Source: TOLSYN sp963849065 (GTDB taxonomy: Bacteria > Acidobacteriota > Terriglobia > Terriglobales > Acidobacteriaceae). Taken from it: a stretch of DNA of 64,000 nucleotides. The translations under genes were made by a program, and so were the position numbers. Where the stretch lies: assembly GCA_963849065.1 (NCBI GenBank), contig CAWKFM010000004.1, positions 806,001-870,000 on the forward strand, written 5' to 3'. Shown here piece by piece: positions 8,981 to 17,531 of the stretch. How positions within the stretch are numbered: position 1 is the first letter of the stretch; each line of letters opens with the position of its first letter. The notes under the pieces are model-generated. The model was not told where the DNA came from. It did not search any database and saw only the letters and a list, made by a program, of their open reading frames with translations.

Positions 8981-10792
8981 ATGTTGCGTCGCTCCGCCCA
9001 AAAGAAGTCCTCCGCTCCGTTTGCCAAACTCGGCAAGCAGATCCCCTGGGCTCGTCCCTTCATTCCCATCCGCCGCCTTGACCGTCTCTACGCCTCCGCC
9101 CTGGCCAATACCCAGACCGGCGGAAACGTCTTCGACAGCCTCCTGCGCGAGATGAACGTCGAGTACGCCGTGCGCGAGGCCGATCTCAAGCACGTGCCCA
9201 CCGAAGGCCCCTGCGTCGTCTTCGCCAACCACCCCTTCGGCATGTTGGATGGCATCATCATGGCCGCCCTGCTGCTGCGTCTGCGTCCCGACGTCAAATT
9301 GCTGGCCAACCAGCTGCTCGGCTGCATGGAAGAGCTGGCCCCCTACACTGTCCTGGTCGACAACATGATGGGCGAAGGCCACGAGAACGCCAACCGCAAA
9401 GGCATCCGCGAGGCCCTCGACTGGGTCAGGCAGGGACACCTGCTCATCGTCTTTCCCGCTGGCGAAGTCTCCTCCTGGAGCCGCCACCACCGCCGCGTCC
9501 TCGATCCCCAGTGGAACCGCAACATGGCGCGCATCGCCCGCATGACCGGCGCCAAGAGCATCCCCGCCTTCATCACCGGAACCAACAGCGTCGGCTTCCA
9601 CCTGGCCGGGATCATCAATCCCCGCCTCCGCACCCTGTTCTTGCCCCACGAGCTCATCAACAAGTACGGACGCCGCCTCGAAGTGCGCCTCGGCTCGCCG
9701 GTCGAGAGCGAAACTCTCAAGGCCATCCACGACGACGAAAAAGCCATCGACCTGCTCCGCTGGAACAGCTCGCTGCTTGCCCTGCGCGACCGCATCACCT
9801 CGCCCCGCGCCCGCTTCTTTCAGGGGCACTGGCATCCCCGTCACGCCGTCGCTCCGCCGGAAGATCCCGCCGTCCTGCTGCACGAACTGCAATCGCTCCC
9901 GCCCGGCTCCCTGCTGGAAACCGTCGGCGAAATGAGCGTCTATGCCCTCATCTCCCGCCAGGCTCCGCGCGTCGTCCGCGAAATCGGACGCCTGCGCGAG
10001 CTCACCTTTCGCGCCTCCGGCGAAGGCACCGGCAAGGCGCGCGACCTCGACCGCTTCGACGCCTATTACACCCATCTTGTGCTCTGGAACAACCAGCGCC
10101 GCGAGATTGCCGGTGGCTACCGCATCTGCAACGTGCAGCACGTCCTGCACCGCTACGGAATGCGCGGCCTCTACACCGCCTCGCTCTTCCGCTTCCAGCC
10201 CGCCTTCTTCGCCAAGGTCGGCCCGGCCATCGAACTCGGACGCTCCTTCGTCAGCCTCGACTACCAGCGCCAATACGCGCCCCTGCTCGTCCTCTGGAAG
10301 GGAATCGGCAGCTACATCGTCCGCCATCCCGAAACGCCCATTCTGTTCGGCGCCGTCAGCATCAGCGCCGACTACTCCCTGGCTTCGCGCGAAGTGCTCA
10401 CCAGCTTCCTCGGCGCGCACACGGTTGATGCCGAGCTGCTCAAGATGCTGCGCCCCAAGCATCCGCCCCGCTCCGCCTCTGAAAATGTCCAGGAGAACGA
10501 GATCTTCTCGCGCGTCTTCTCCATTGACGATCTCTCCGAATGGATCAGCATGTTCGAGAGCGACGGCAAGGGCGTGCCCGTGCTGGTCAAGCACTACATG
10601 AAGCTGGGCGGAAAGTTCCTGGGCTTCAACGTCGACGCCAAGTTCTCCAACGTCCTCGACGGCCTGCTCATGGTGGACCTGCGCGCCGCCAAGCCCGAGC
10701 TGCTGGCGCGCTATCTCGGCAAGTCGGGCGCCGCCGAATTTCTCCTCCTGCACCAGGCCAAGGACGCCGCTGCGCAAACCGTCAAAGCCTGA
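8981..10792 (+). CDS. Bifunctional acyltransferase, PlsC-like + OlsB-like (OlsF-type)
   Basis: A 603-residue fusion. Residues about 55-260 form a PlsC/lysophospholipid acyltransferase domain with an H-x4-D-type site (NHPFGMLD) and FPAGEVS as the second block. Residues about 330-500 match the ornithine-acyl-ACP N-acyltransferase (OlsB, Acetyltransf_5) fold (GGYRICNVQ, FVSLDYQRQYAPLLVLWKG). The same order is known in OlsF, which makes ornithine lipids alone by N- then O-acylation. So this gene probably makes ornithine or related aminolipids. The ~100-residue C-terminal extension after the OlsB part is not assigned. ATG 8981 has only a weak ribosome site. Confidence 0.8.
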   Translation: MLRRSAQKKSSAPFAKLGKQIPWARPFIPIRRLDRLYASALANTQTGGNVFDSLLREMNVEYAVREADLKHVPTEGPCVVFANHPFGMLDGIIMAALLLRLRPDVKLLANQLLGCMEELAPYTVLVDNMMGEGHENANRKGIREALDWVRQGHLLIVFPAGEVSSWSRHHRRVLDPQWNRNMARIARMTGAKSIPAFITGTNSVGFHLAGIINPRLRTLFLPHELINKYGRRLEVRLGSPVESETLKAIHDDEKAIDLLRWNSSLLALRDRITSPRARFFQGHWHPRHAVAPPEDPAVLLHELQSLPPGSLLETVGEMSVYALISRQAPRVVREIGRLRELTFRASGEGTGKARDLDRFDAYYTHLVLWNNQRREIAGGYRICNVQHVLHRYGMRGLYTASLFRFQPAFFAKVGPAIELGRSFVSLDYQRQYAPLLVLWKGIGSYIVRHPETPILFGAVSISADYSLASREVLTSFLGAHTVDAELLKMLRPKHPPRSASENVQENEIFSRVFSIDDLSEWISMFESDGKGVPVLVKHYMKLGGKFLGFNVDAKFSNVLDGLLMVDLRAAKPELLARYLGKSGAAEFLLLHQAKDAAAQTVKA

Positions 10793-10842
10793 TCCTCCGA
10801 GGGTGCCCCGTTCAGGCGGGTGGAGGGTGGCTGTAGATTGTC

Positions 10843-10902
10843 GCGGGTGGCCCATTCAAGCTGGGGTGGAAGCCCTCTTTTGGCTTGAGTGGGGCAGTTG
10901 AC
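10843..10902. repeat. REP-like palindrome, copy 2, in a 360-nt gap
   Basis: cccattcaagc and gcttgagtgggg pair across a longer loop. A partial copy (ggtgccccgttcaggc) lies just before, at about 10803, and a degenerate run of ttgctttt/ttgcagttg follows. The rest of the 10793-11152 gap shows no credible gene; an open frame from 10885 to 11148 translates the repeat itself and is rejected. Confidence 0.75.
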
Positions 10903-11152
10903 CCTGCTGTTGCTTTTGCATTTGCAGTTGCCGGGTGGGAAGCATTACCGTCTCCGCCATCGGTGCGTAGAGTCGTAGTTGCCCCTGCCGATAGAATGGC
11001 GTATCGTTTCGCGGTGGGCACTGTCGACGTAAGCAAGATGAATCCAGCCGTGTTGAGCATCCACTCGCTGGCCCTGCTTGGAAAGCTCTCCGCGCGCGCA
11101 GCTTTCGCCGCCCACCCATCTCCCAAACTGATTCGCAAGGCAGGTTAGAACC

Positions 11153-12667
11153 ATGGCAACCCTGGCCGCCGTGGACATCGGCGCAAACTCGGTGCGGTTG
11201 AAGATTGCGCGCGTGGTACGCAAGCGGCTCCAGGTGCTGCATGAGGATCGCGAAGTGGTGCGCCTGGGCGAAAACGTCTTCCTCACCGGTGCGCTCGATC
11301 CCGCAGCCATGGAGCAGACCGTGCGCGTCCTGCGCCGCTTCCAGAAGTCGGCCCAGTCCTTCAGCGTCACCCAGGTCCGCGTCGTAGCCACCAGCGCCCT
11401 GCGCGACGCCAACAACGGCTCGGCTTTCGTCCACTGGGTTCACGCCGCCATCGGCTGGCGCGTCGAGGTCGTCAGCGGTGTCGAGGAGGGACGCCTCATC
11501 CACCTCGGCGTCATGGCCAACACCCGCGCCACCTCCGGGCGCGTTCTGCTCATCGACCTCGGCGGCGGCAGCTGCGAACTCATCGTCTCCAGCAAGGGAC
11601 AGATCGAGCGTGTCTTCAGCCTGCCTCTCGGAGCCGTCCGCCTCACCCGCGAATTTCTCCAGCACGACCCGCCCACCGAAACCGAGCTCGATCAGATGCG
11701 CAGCTACATCAACGAGGAGATCAGCCGCCTCCGCCGCGACCTCACCGCGCACAAGATCAACCTCACCGTGGCTACCTCGGGAACCCCCGCCGCGCTCAGT
11801 GAACTCTGGGCCGCCGGCCAGCCCGGAGCCAACCTCGCCGTGCCTCGCGCCGGACTGCTGCGCCTCACCAAAAAGCTCTCCGCCCTCAGCGTCGAGCAGC
11901 GCCGCGCCCTCACCGGCATCGGCCCCCGCCGCGCCGAAATCATCATCGCCGGCGCTCATGTCTTCGCCGAGCTCTTTACCGAGTTGCAGCTCCCCAGCTT
12001 TCGTTATTTGCCCTTCGGCCTGCGAGACGGAATCCTCGCCCAGATGGCCACCGACCTGGAAGACATCGGCCTGCGCAAGCAACTGGAAAGCGAGCGCCAG
12101 AATTCCATACTCAATCTCGCCGCCCATTACGCCGTGGACCTGCGCTTTTCCAACCGCGTCGCCGACCATGCCGGCCGGCTCTTCAAATTCCTTGCTCCGG
12201 TCCATCGTCTGCCGCCCGAATACGCCAACCTCCTCCACGCCGCCGCTACCCTGCACGAGGTCGGCTCCTTCATCAGCCGCGCCGGGCGCCGCCGCCATGC
12301 CCATTACATCCTGGCCCACTCCGAGCTGCTGGGCTTCAGCCTGCCCCAGCGCCGCGTCATCGCCGCCATCGCCCGTTATCTCGGCAAGTCGAAGATCACT
12401 CCCGCCAGTCCCGCCGTCCGCCTGCTCACCCCCGAGGACCGCCTGCTGCTGCCGCGCATAGTCGTGCTCTTGCGCCTGGCCCGCGCCTTGGAGCAGGGAC
12501 GCCGCGCCGCCGTGCTCAGCATCCGTGTCCGGGTCGAGCCCAGGGACGTGCGTCTCACCCTGGTCACCCGCCCCACCGGGGCCGAGCTCGAGCTATGGGC
12601 CTTGGAGCGCGAACGCGCCTATTTCTTTGAAGTCTTCGGAAGGGAATTGAGCTGTGTCGAGGTGTAG
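11153..12667 (+). CDS. Ppx/GppA family exopolyphosphatase/pppGpp phosphohydrolase
   Basis: A 504-residue ASKHA-fold phosphatase. AAVDIGANSVRL is the phosphate-1 loop, ATSALRDANN the connecting motif, and LIDLGGGSCEL the phosphate-2 loop. After residue ~310 there is a helical HD-like domain (LLHAAATLHEVGSFI), as in full-length Ppx/GppA enzymes. It would hydrolyse polyphosphate ends and/or pppGpp. SixA and Ppk1 genes follow on the opposite strand, so both sides of polyphosphate turnover are encoded together. The 3' end overlaps the convergent SixA gene by 49 nt. Confidence 0.9.
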   Translation: MATLAAVDIGANSVRLKIARVVRKRLQVLHEDREVVRLGENVFLTGALDPAAMEQTVRVLRRFQKSAQSFSVTQVRVVATSALRDANNGSAFVHWVHAAIGWRVEVVSGVEEGRLIHLGVMANTRATSGRVLLIDLGGGSCELIVSSKGQIERVFSLPLGAVRLTREFLQHDPPTETELDQMRSYINEEISRLRRDLTAHKINLTVATSGTPAALSELWAAGQPGANLAVPRAGLLRLTKKLSALSVEQRRALTGIGPRRAEIIIAGAHVFAELFTELQLPSFRYLPFGLRDGILAQMATDLEDIGLRKQLESERQNSILNLAAHYAVDLRFSNRVADHAGRLFKFLAPVHRLPPEYANLLHAAATLHEVGSFISRAGRRRHAHYILAHSELLGFSLPQRRVIAAIARYLGKSKITPASPAVRLLTPEDRLLLPRIVVLLRLARALEQGRRAAVLSIRVRVEPRDVRLTLVTRPTGAELELWALERERAYFFEVFGRELSCVEV

Positions 12668-13149
12668 GCGGTTTTAATCAGCCGTGGGGTCACCAGCCAG
12701 TTCAGCACGCTGCGCTTAGGACCCACCTCCACCCGCGCCACGCTGCCTTTTTTCATCTCCATCGCGCTCTCGCTCAGCCCGCCGGTCGCCAGCAGCGACA
12801 GAAACCGGCTCAGGTTGGGGTTGTGCCCCACCACCATCACCGCTTCCAGTCCGCCCACCTTGTACAGCAAATCGCGGAAGGCATCGAACGACGCGCCCGG
12901 CCGCAGCGCCGGAGTCATCTCGATCTTTTGCTCGTAGGCGATCTCGTTGGCCACCATCGCCGCCGACTGCGTCGATCGCTTCAGCGGGCTCGACAGGATC
13001 AGGTCCACATGCGCGTCCATCGAGCTCAGCAGCCGTCCCATGTAGCGGCACTGCTCAATGCCTTCCTTGTCCAGCGGACGCTTCTCATCCTGAACCGGAT
13101 TGGCCCGCCGCTCCCCCGCATTTCCGTGCCGCAGAAAATATACGATCAT
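12619..13149 (-). CDS. sixA: Phosphohistidine phosphatase SixA-like
   Basis: A 176-residue histidine phosphatase: VYFLRHGNAG carries the catalytic RHG, SSPLKRSTQSA the second arginine, and VMVVGHNPNLSRFL the late catalytic His. The small size matches SixA, which removes phosphate from phosphohistidine on HPt-type proteins. Start at 13149 (MIVYFLRHG) is preferred to ATG 13158. It lies downstream of ppk1 on the same strand with 164 nt between, and overlaps the 3' end of the Ppx gene tail to tail. Confidence 0.85.
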   Translation of the reverse strand: MIVYFLRHGNAGERRANPVQDEKRPLDKEGIEQCRYMGRLLSSMDAHVDLILSSPLKRSTQSAAMVANEIAYEQKIEMTPALRPGASFDAFRDLLYKVGGLEAVMVVGHNPNLSRFLSLLATGGLSESAMEMKKGSVARVEVGPKRSVLNWLVTPRLIKTAYTSTQLNSLPKTSKK

Positions 13150-13205
13150 CGCTCTCACTTTGCTCTTGCTCTTGCCGTTGCCTTTGCTCTTGCCTCTTTC
13201 TTTGA

Positions 13206-13275
13206 TGGGTCATTCTGAGCGCAGCGAAGAATCCCTGCGCCGTTCCAATATCGCGCGCCGCCCCCAGGCCATTTC
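13206..13275. repeat. Dispersed ctgagcgcagcgaa repeat, intergenic copy
   Basis: gggtcattctgagcgcagcg followed by aagaatccctgcgc and a gttccaatatcgcg tail. The same order occurs at 22205-22290 inside a gene. A degenerate run of ctcttgcctttg repeats precedes it (13150-13200). Confidence 0.7.
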
Positions 13276-13313
13276 AGCCACGAACCGCTGGGCATCTACG
13301 TGCCGAGCGCACC

Positions 13314-15491
13314 CTACGTCGCCTTCCCATGCGCCTTCGCCACCCGCGTCTTCACCGTGCTCTTCTTCACCGTCCGTCGCGGCGCCCTCGCCGGCGCCCC
13401 CACCGGAATCGACGACGCATCCCGCCGTCCCTCCGCCACGTCGATCAAAAACTCCTGCGAACTGAACGGTGCCCTCTTGCCCTTGGCCTCCTCGCGAACA
13501 TAACTTCCTCCGCGCTGCAAAACCCGCGCCTTCACGTTATCCGCCAAATACGCCGCCAGAATCTCGTGCTTCACCCGCTCCCGCAGCAGCGGATCGCGCA
13601 GCGGGAACACCACTTCCACCCGTTCGTGCAGGTTGCGCGGCATCCAGTCCGCGCTGCCCATGTAAATTTCCTCTTCGCCGCCGTTCTGGAAGTAATAGAT
13701 GCGGCTGTGTTCCAGAAAGCGGCCCACAATGCTGCGCACCCTTATGCGCTCGCTGATGCCCTTTAGCCCCGGATTCAGTGAGCAGATGCCGCGCACAATC
13801 AGCTCCACCTCCACCCCTGCCTGCGAGGCGCGATACAGCTCCTGCACCACGTCCTTGTCGAGCAGCGAATTCACCTTCACGATGATCCGCGCCGGTTTTC
13901 CGGCCCGCGCGTGGTCGGCCTCGCGCGCAATCAGGTTGGCGACCCGCTCGGCCAAATCCACCGGAGCCACCAGCAGCGGGTTGTAGTTCGGCTGCTCGGA
14001 GTACGCCGTCAGAAAATTAAACACGTTGTGCACCGCAAACGTCATCTCCGGATTCGCCGTCAGCAAACTCAGGTCGGTATAGAACGCCGCCGTCGCCGGA
14101 TTGTAGTTGCCCGTCCCCAAATGCGCATACCGCCGGATCGCGCCATCCGGCTCCTTGCGTGCAATCAGCGTCAGCTTGCAGTGTGTCTTCAGCCCCACCA
14201 GTCCGTGGAAGACCTGCACCCCCGCATCTTCCAGCTCGCGCGCCCATTTGATGTTGGAGGCCTCGTCGAAGCGCGCCTTCACCTCCACCACCACGGTCAC
14301 TTCCTTGCGCTCCGCCGCCTGCACCAGCGCCTCCACAATCGGCGAATTGTCATTCGTCCGGTACAGCGTCTGCTTGATCGAAAGCACCGCCGGGTCCTGC
14401 GCCGCGGCCTCAATAAACGACACCACGCTGTTGTAGCTGTCAAACGGATGATGCAGCAGTACGTCCCTCTGCCGCAGCGCCCCCCAAACATCGTGCGTCC
14501 CCTTCGGCAAAGACCACTCCTTCGGCTGGAACGGCTTGAACTTCAGCTCCGGACGGTTCACCGCGCTGTACAAATGCATCAGCCGCGACAGGTTCACCGG
14601 CCCCTGCGTGCGGTACACTTGCCAATCCTGTAACTCAAACACCGTCTGCAGACGCGAGATGATATCCCCGCTCGCATCCGATTCAATCTCCAGGCGCACC
14701 GCGTCGCCCTTGCGCCGGTTGTGCAGCTCCGTGCGCACCGACTCCAGCACAGACCGCGATTCTTCTTCCTGCAAATAAAGGTTGCTGTTGCGGGTAATCC
14801 GGAACGCGCCCTCGCTCAAAATCTCATACCCGCGATACATCCGTCCCGCGTGCAGACCCACCAGATCGGCCAGCGCAATAAACGAATCGCCTCGCGAATC
14901 CGGCAGCCGCACCAGCCTGGGCAGCGCCCGCGGCACCGTCACCACTCCCATGTAGGTCGCATTGGCCGTCGAGCGCCGCCGCCGCTTCAGCAGCAGCGCC
15001 TGGCACAGCGCCTTGTGCAGCACCCGCGGAAACGGATGTGCCGGATCCACGGTCACCGGAGTCAGCAGGGCGTCCAGCTCGTTGCGGCAATACTCATCCA
15101 CCACGTCGCGCTGCGCCTCATTCAGGTCGCCCAGCGAATGTACCCGGATGCCGTGCTCGGCCAGCGACGGCAGCAGCTTCTCGTTCCAACACTCATACTG
15201 CAGACGCACAAAGTCGTGCGTCGCCTCGGCCACCCGCTCCTGTTCGTCCATCGGAGTCAGCCCATCCGGTCCTGCCTCCACCTGGCCTTCTTCCAGGTGC
15301 TGCAGCAGTCCCGCAATGCGAATCTCGAAGAACTCGTCCAGGTTGCTGGCCGTAATCGCCAGATACTTTACCCGCTCCAGCAGCGGATTGCTTTCGTCCT
15401 CCGCCTCTTCCAACACGCGGCGGTTAAACGCCAGCCACGACAAACTGCGGTTCAGAAATAAGTTCGGTTTCCCCTGCGCTCGGGAAGACAT
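13314..15491 (-). CDS. ppk1: Polyphosphate kinase 1
   Basis: A 725-residue Ppk1 of normal length. N-domain: FLNRSLSWLAFNRRVLEEA. The catalytic region holds the autophosphorylated His in AHLGTGNYN and the second conserved His in NLHERVEVVFPL, with GSADWMPRN. It transfers the gamma phosphate of ATP to polyphosphate, reversibly. The tail (about 50 residues, Lys/Ala/Arg-rich) extends past the core. Start ATG 15491 fits the family N-terminus. It opens a minus-strand pair with sixA. Confidence 0.93.
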   Translation of the reverse strand: MSSRAQGKPNLFLNRSLSWLAFNRRVLEEAEDESNPLLERVKYLAITASNLDEFFEIRIAGLLQHLEEGQVEAGPDGLTPMDEQERVAEATHDFVRLQYECWNEKLLPSLAEHGIRVHSLGDLNEAQRDVVDEYCRNELDALLTPVTVDPAHPFPRVLHKALCQALLLKRRRRSTANATYMGVVTVPRALPRLVRLPDSRGDSFIALADLVGLHAGRMYRGYEILSEGAFRITRNSNLYLQEEESRSVLESVRTELHNRRKGDAVRLEIESDASGDIISRLQTVFELQDWQVYRTQGPVNLSRLMHLYSAVNRPELKFKPFQPKEWSLPKGTHDVWGALRQRDVLLHHPFDSYNSVVSFIEAAAQDPAVLSIKQTLYRTNDNSPIVEALVQAAERKEVTVVVEVKARFDEASNIKWARELEDAGVQVFHGLVGLKTHCKLTLIARKEPDGAIRRYAHLGTGNYNPATAAFYTDLSLLTANPEMTFAVHNVFNFLTAYSEQPNYNPLLVAPVDLAERVANLIAREADHARAGKPARIIVKVNSLLDKDVVQELYRASQAGVEVELIVRGICSLNPGLKGISERIRVRSIVGRFLEHSRIYYFQNGGEEEIYMGSADWMPRNLHERVEVVFPLRDPLLRERVKHEILAAYLADNVKARVLQRGGSYVREEAKGKRAPFSSQEFLIDVAEGRRDASSIPVGAPARAPRRTVKKSTVKTRVAKAHGKAT

Positions 15492-15556
15492 AGGAACTCA
15501 GTGTACTGCTTCTTTCGACCGCCGAATGTTAATGTTACAGAATTGTGAATCTGCCC

Positions 15557-15593
15557 GGGTGCCCCATATTTGCCTGCCTTTGGCAAATGTGGG
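15557..15593. repeat. REP-like palindrome, copy 3
   Basis: gccccatatttgcc pairs with ggcaaatgtggg around a short loop. It lies between the 5' end of ppk1 and the 3' end of the ECF ATPase gene. Confidence 0.75.
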
Positions 15594-15611
15594 AATGCAC
15601 CATGCCCGCAG

Positions 15612-16457
15612 CTAGGGTTTGTGATGTTCATGCCGCAAAAAGGGCGACAGATGCCGATGCGCCACCCCGCCATGCAAATGCCGGTGCGAGTGAATCAAAT
15701 TGGCCGACTCCAGCAGCGCCGTATCCGCCAGCACCGCCGCCGGCTCGCCGCCGGCCACCACCGCTCCATTCTCCAGCACCACCGCCCGCCCGCAAATCTC
15801 CGGCAATATCTCCAACTGATGCGTCGCCGTAATAATCGTTTTTCGCCCATCGTTCCACGCTTCCAGCAGCTCGATCACCTGGCTCTGGCTCTTCGGATCC
15901 AGCGCTGCTGTCGGCTCATCCAGCAGTAGCACATCCGGGTCCAGCACAATCACCGACGCAATCGCCACTCTTTTTTTCTCGCCGCCGCTCAGCCTATAGG
16001 GCGCGCGGTCCTTCAAATGCTCCGCCCCAATCCACTGCAGCACGCTATACACCCGCTCCAGAATCTTCTCCCGCGGCCATCCCATCTGCAGCGGCCCAAA
16101 CGCCACCTCGTCAAACACCGTCGGATTGAACAGCTGAATATCTGGGTTCTGAAACACCAGCCCCACCTGCCGCCGGAACCCCATCGCAAACTCATCGTCT
16201 TCCATCGCCGCCTCGGTCAGCGCCGCTCCCCGGAAGCGCAGCGTCCCTCCGCAGGCAAACCGCAGCCCATCCATCAGCCGCAGCAGCGTGCTCTTGCCGC
16301 TGCCGTTGGCCCCCAGCAGCGCAATCCGCTCCCCGGCCCGCACCTGCAGCGTTAGCTCTTCGAGCGCCGCCACCCGGCCGTATTCAAAGCGCACTGCCTC
16401 CGCCTCGAACTCCAACACCTCGGCCCTCGCGCCATCGCCTACCAAACTATCCGGCAC
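15612..16457 (-). CDS. cbiO: Cobalt/nickel ECF transporter ATPase CbiO
   Basis: A 281-residue ABC ATPase: Walker A GANGSGKST, Q-loop LVFQNPD, signature LSGGEKKRVAIA, Walker B VLLLDEPTAALD, and switch His in ATHQ. It powers uptake by the CbiMQ membrane module. The last 25 residues are His-rich (HSHRHLHGG...HRHLS...HEHH), a likely metal-binding tail not needed for ATPase action. It is separated from cbiQ by 246 nt carrying two repeats, so it may have its own transcript or the repeats lie inside a cbiMQO mRNA. Confidence 0.9.
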   Translation of the reverse strand: MPDSLVGDGARAEVLEFEAEAVRFEYGRVAALEELTLQVRAGERIALLGANGSGKSTLLRLMDGLRFACGGTLRFRGAALTEAAMEDDEFAMGFRRQVGLVFQNPDIQLFNPTVFDEVAFGPLQMGWPREKILERVYSVLQWIGAEHLKDRAPYRLSGGEKKRVAIASVIVLDPDVLLLDEPTAALDPKSQSQVIELLEAWNDGRKTIITATHQLEILPEICGRAVVLENGAVVAGGEPAAVLADTALLESANLIHSHRHLHGGVAHRHLSPFLRHEHHKP

Positions 16458-16554
16458 TTGCTCTGCATCCTTTCATTCCTGAGGCCGTCTTCGCATGTTT
16501 CTCCGGCGTCCAGATCGCGTTGCCGCCTCAGAAGCTTTTCGGCCACCCTGTTGG

Positions 16555-16602
16555 CGGGTGCCCCATTCAAGCCTTCTTTTGGCTTGGGTGGGGCAGTTGA
16601 CT
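16555..16602. repeat. REP-like palindrome, copy 4
   Basis: ccccattcaagcc with ggcttgggtgggg; inside the cbiQ-cbiO spacer, where it would form a hairpin in a read-through mRNA. Confidence 0.75.
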
Positions 16603-16642
16603 TTGTTCTTGATCTCTTCACTCTCGTCCTGCAACCAACCCA

Positions 16643-16677
16643 GGTGCCCCATATCTGCCGTAGTTGGCAGATGTGGG
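16643..16677. repeat. REP-like palindrome, copy 5
   Basis: ccccatatctgcc with ggcagatgtggg, same subtype as copy 1; also within the cbiQ-cbiO spacer. Confidence 0.75.
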
Positions 16678-16703
16678 ATCGCCACCAACGTTCGTCGCAA
16701 CAA

Positions 16704-17531
16704 CTATCTCCCCGCCACCACCGCCGTCACCGCCGCCACCGCAAACCCAGCCATCGCCGCATAATCCCATCCCCTCATCCGGAACTCATCCAGCAACCGC
16801 ACCTCGCCTCTAAACCCCCGCGCCTGCATCGCCAGATACACCTGGTCGCCCATCTCCAGAGTCTTGCTTAGCAGTACGCCGCCGCTGTTCACCATCAGCC
16901 GCCGTTGCTCGCCTCCGCTCAGCCTTCCCACCATCCGGCTCTGCCGCGACTCGAACATCTGGTTGGCCGTCTCCGCCAGCAGAATCACATAGCGATGCGT
17001 CATCGCCAGCAGCACAATCACCTCCACCGGAACCCGCAGCGCCCTTAGCGCCTTCAGCAGATGCATCCACGGCGTCGTCAGCACCAGCAGCGCGCTCAGC
17101 GTCACCGCCGTCTCCACCCGCGTAATCAGCAACAGCGCCGTCCTCGCTCCCCGCACCGTAATCGTCACCGACGCTCCGGTCGAGAACAGCGGGAGCCGCC
17201 ACAGCGCCGCGCCCGGTGTCAGAAACATCGCCGGAGCCGCAATCATAACGCTGAATCCAAACGCCACCAGCCACACCCGCTTCGCCAGCCCCCGCAAACG
17301 CAGCCGCGAAGCCACCGCCAGCACAATCCCCAGCGCAAACAGCGCCGCCATCACCGCCAGCCTGCGCGACAGCGCCGCCGAAACCACCAGCGCCAGCAGT
17401 CCCACCAGCTTCACCCGCGGGTCCAACGCCTGCAGCGCACCGTGCCCGCGCGCCGTTGTCTCCGCTGCCAGCGTCGCCTCCAGCGCCTCGCTGAAACCGC
17501 GCAGAGTTTTGGCTATCACGCCCACGCTCAC
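16704..17531 (-). CDS. cbiQ: ECF transporter T component CbiQ
   Basis: A 275-residue integral membrane protein with about five helices and the two coupling-helix motifs of the T component: ESRQSRMVGRL and EMGDQVYLAMQARGF. It links CbiM to the ATPase. GTG at 17531 is chosen because GTGA overlaps the cbiM TGA (17528-17530) by 4 nt and GGGAG lies 7 nt upstream; a longer open frame reading back to 17894 runs inside cbiM and is not used. Confidence 0.88.
   Translation of the reverse strand: MSVGVIAKTLRGFSEALEATLAAETTARGHGALQALDPRVKLVGLLALVVSAALSRRLAVMAALFALGIVLAVASRLRLRGLAKRVWLVAFGFSVMIAAPAMFLTPGAALWRLPLFSTGASVTITVRGARTALLLITRVETAVTLSALLVLTTPWMHLLKALRALRVPVEVIVLLAMTHRYVILLAETANQMFESRQSRMVGRLSGGEQRRLMVNSGGVLLSKTLEMGDQVYLAMQARGFRGEVRLLDEFRMRGWDYAAMAGFAVAAVTAVVAGR

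Noticed and set aside
8930..10855. 641-codon open frame on the minus strand opposite the OlsF-like gene
   Set aside because: It is the antisense shadow of a high-G+C gene; its translation is low-complexity Glu/Gly/Ala/Val and the plus-strand frame has clear domains.
10885..11148. 87-codon plus-strand frame before the Ppx gene
   Set aside because: Starts within a REP-like repeat and has no family-like features.
10856..12319. 487-codon minus-strand frame opposite the Ppx/GppA gene
   Set aside because: Antisense shadow; no motif, and Ppx/GppA motifs are clear on plus.
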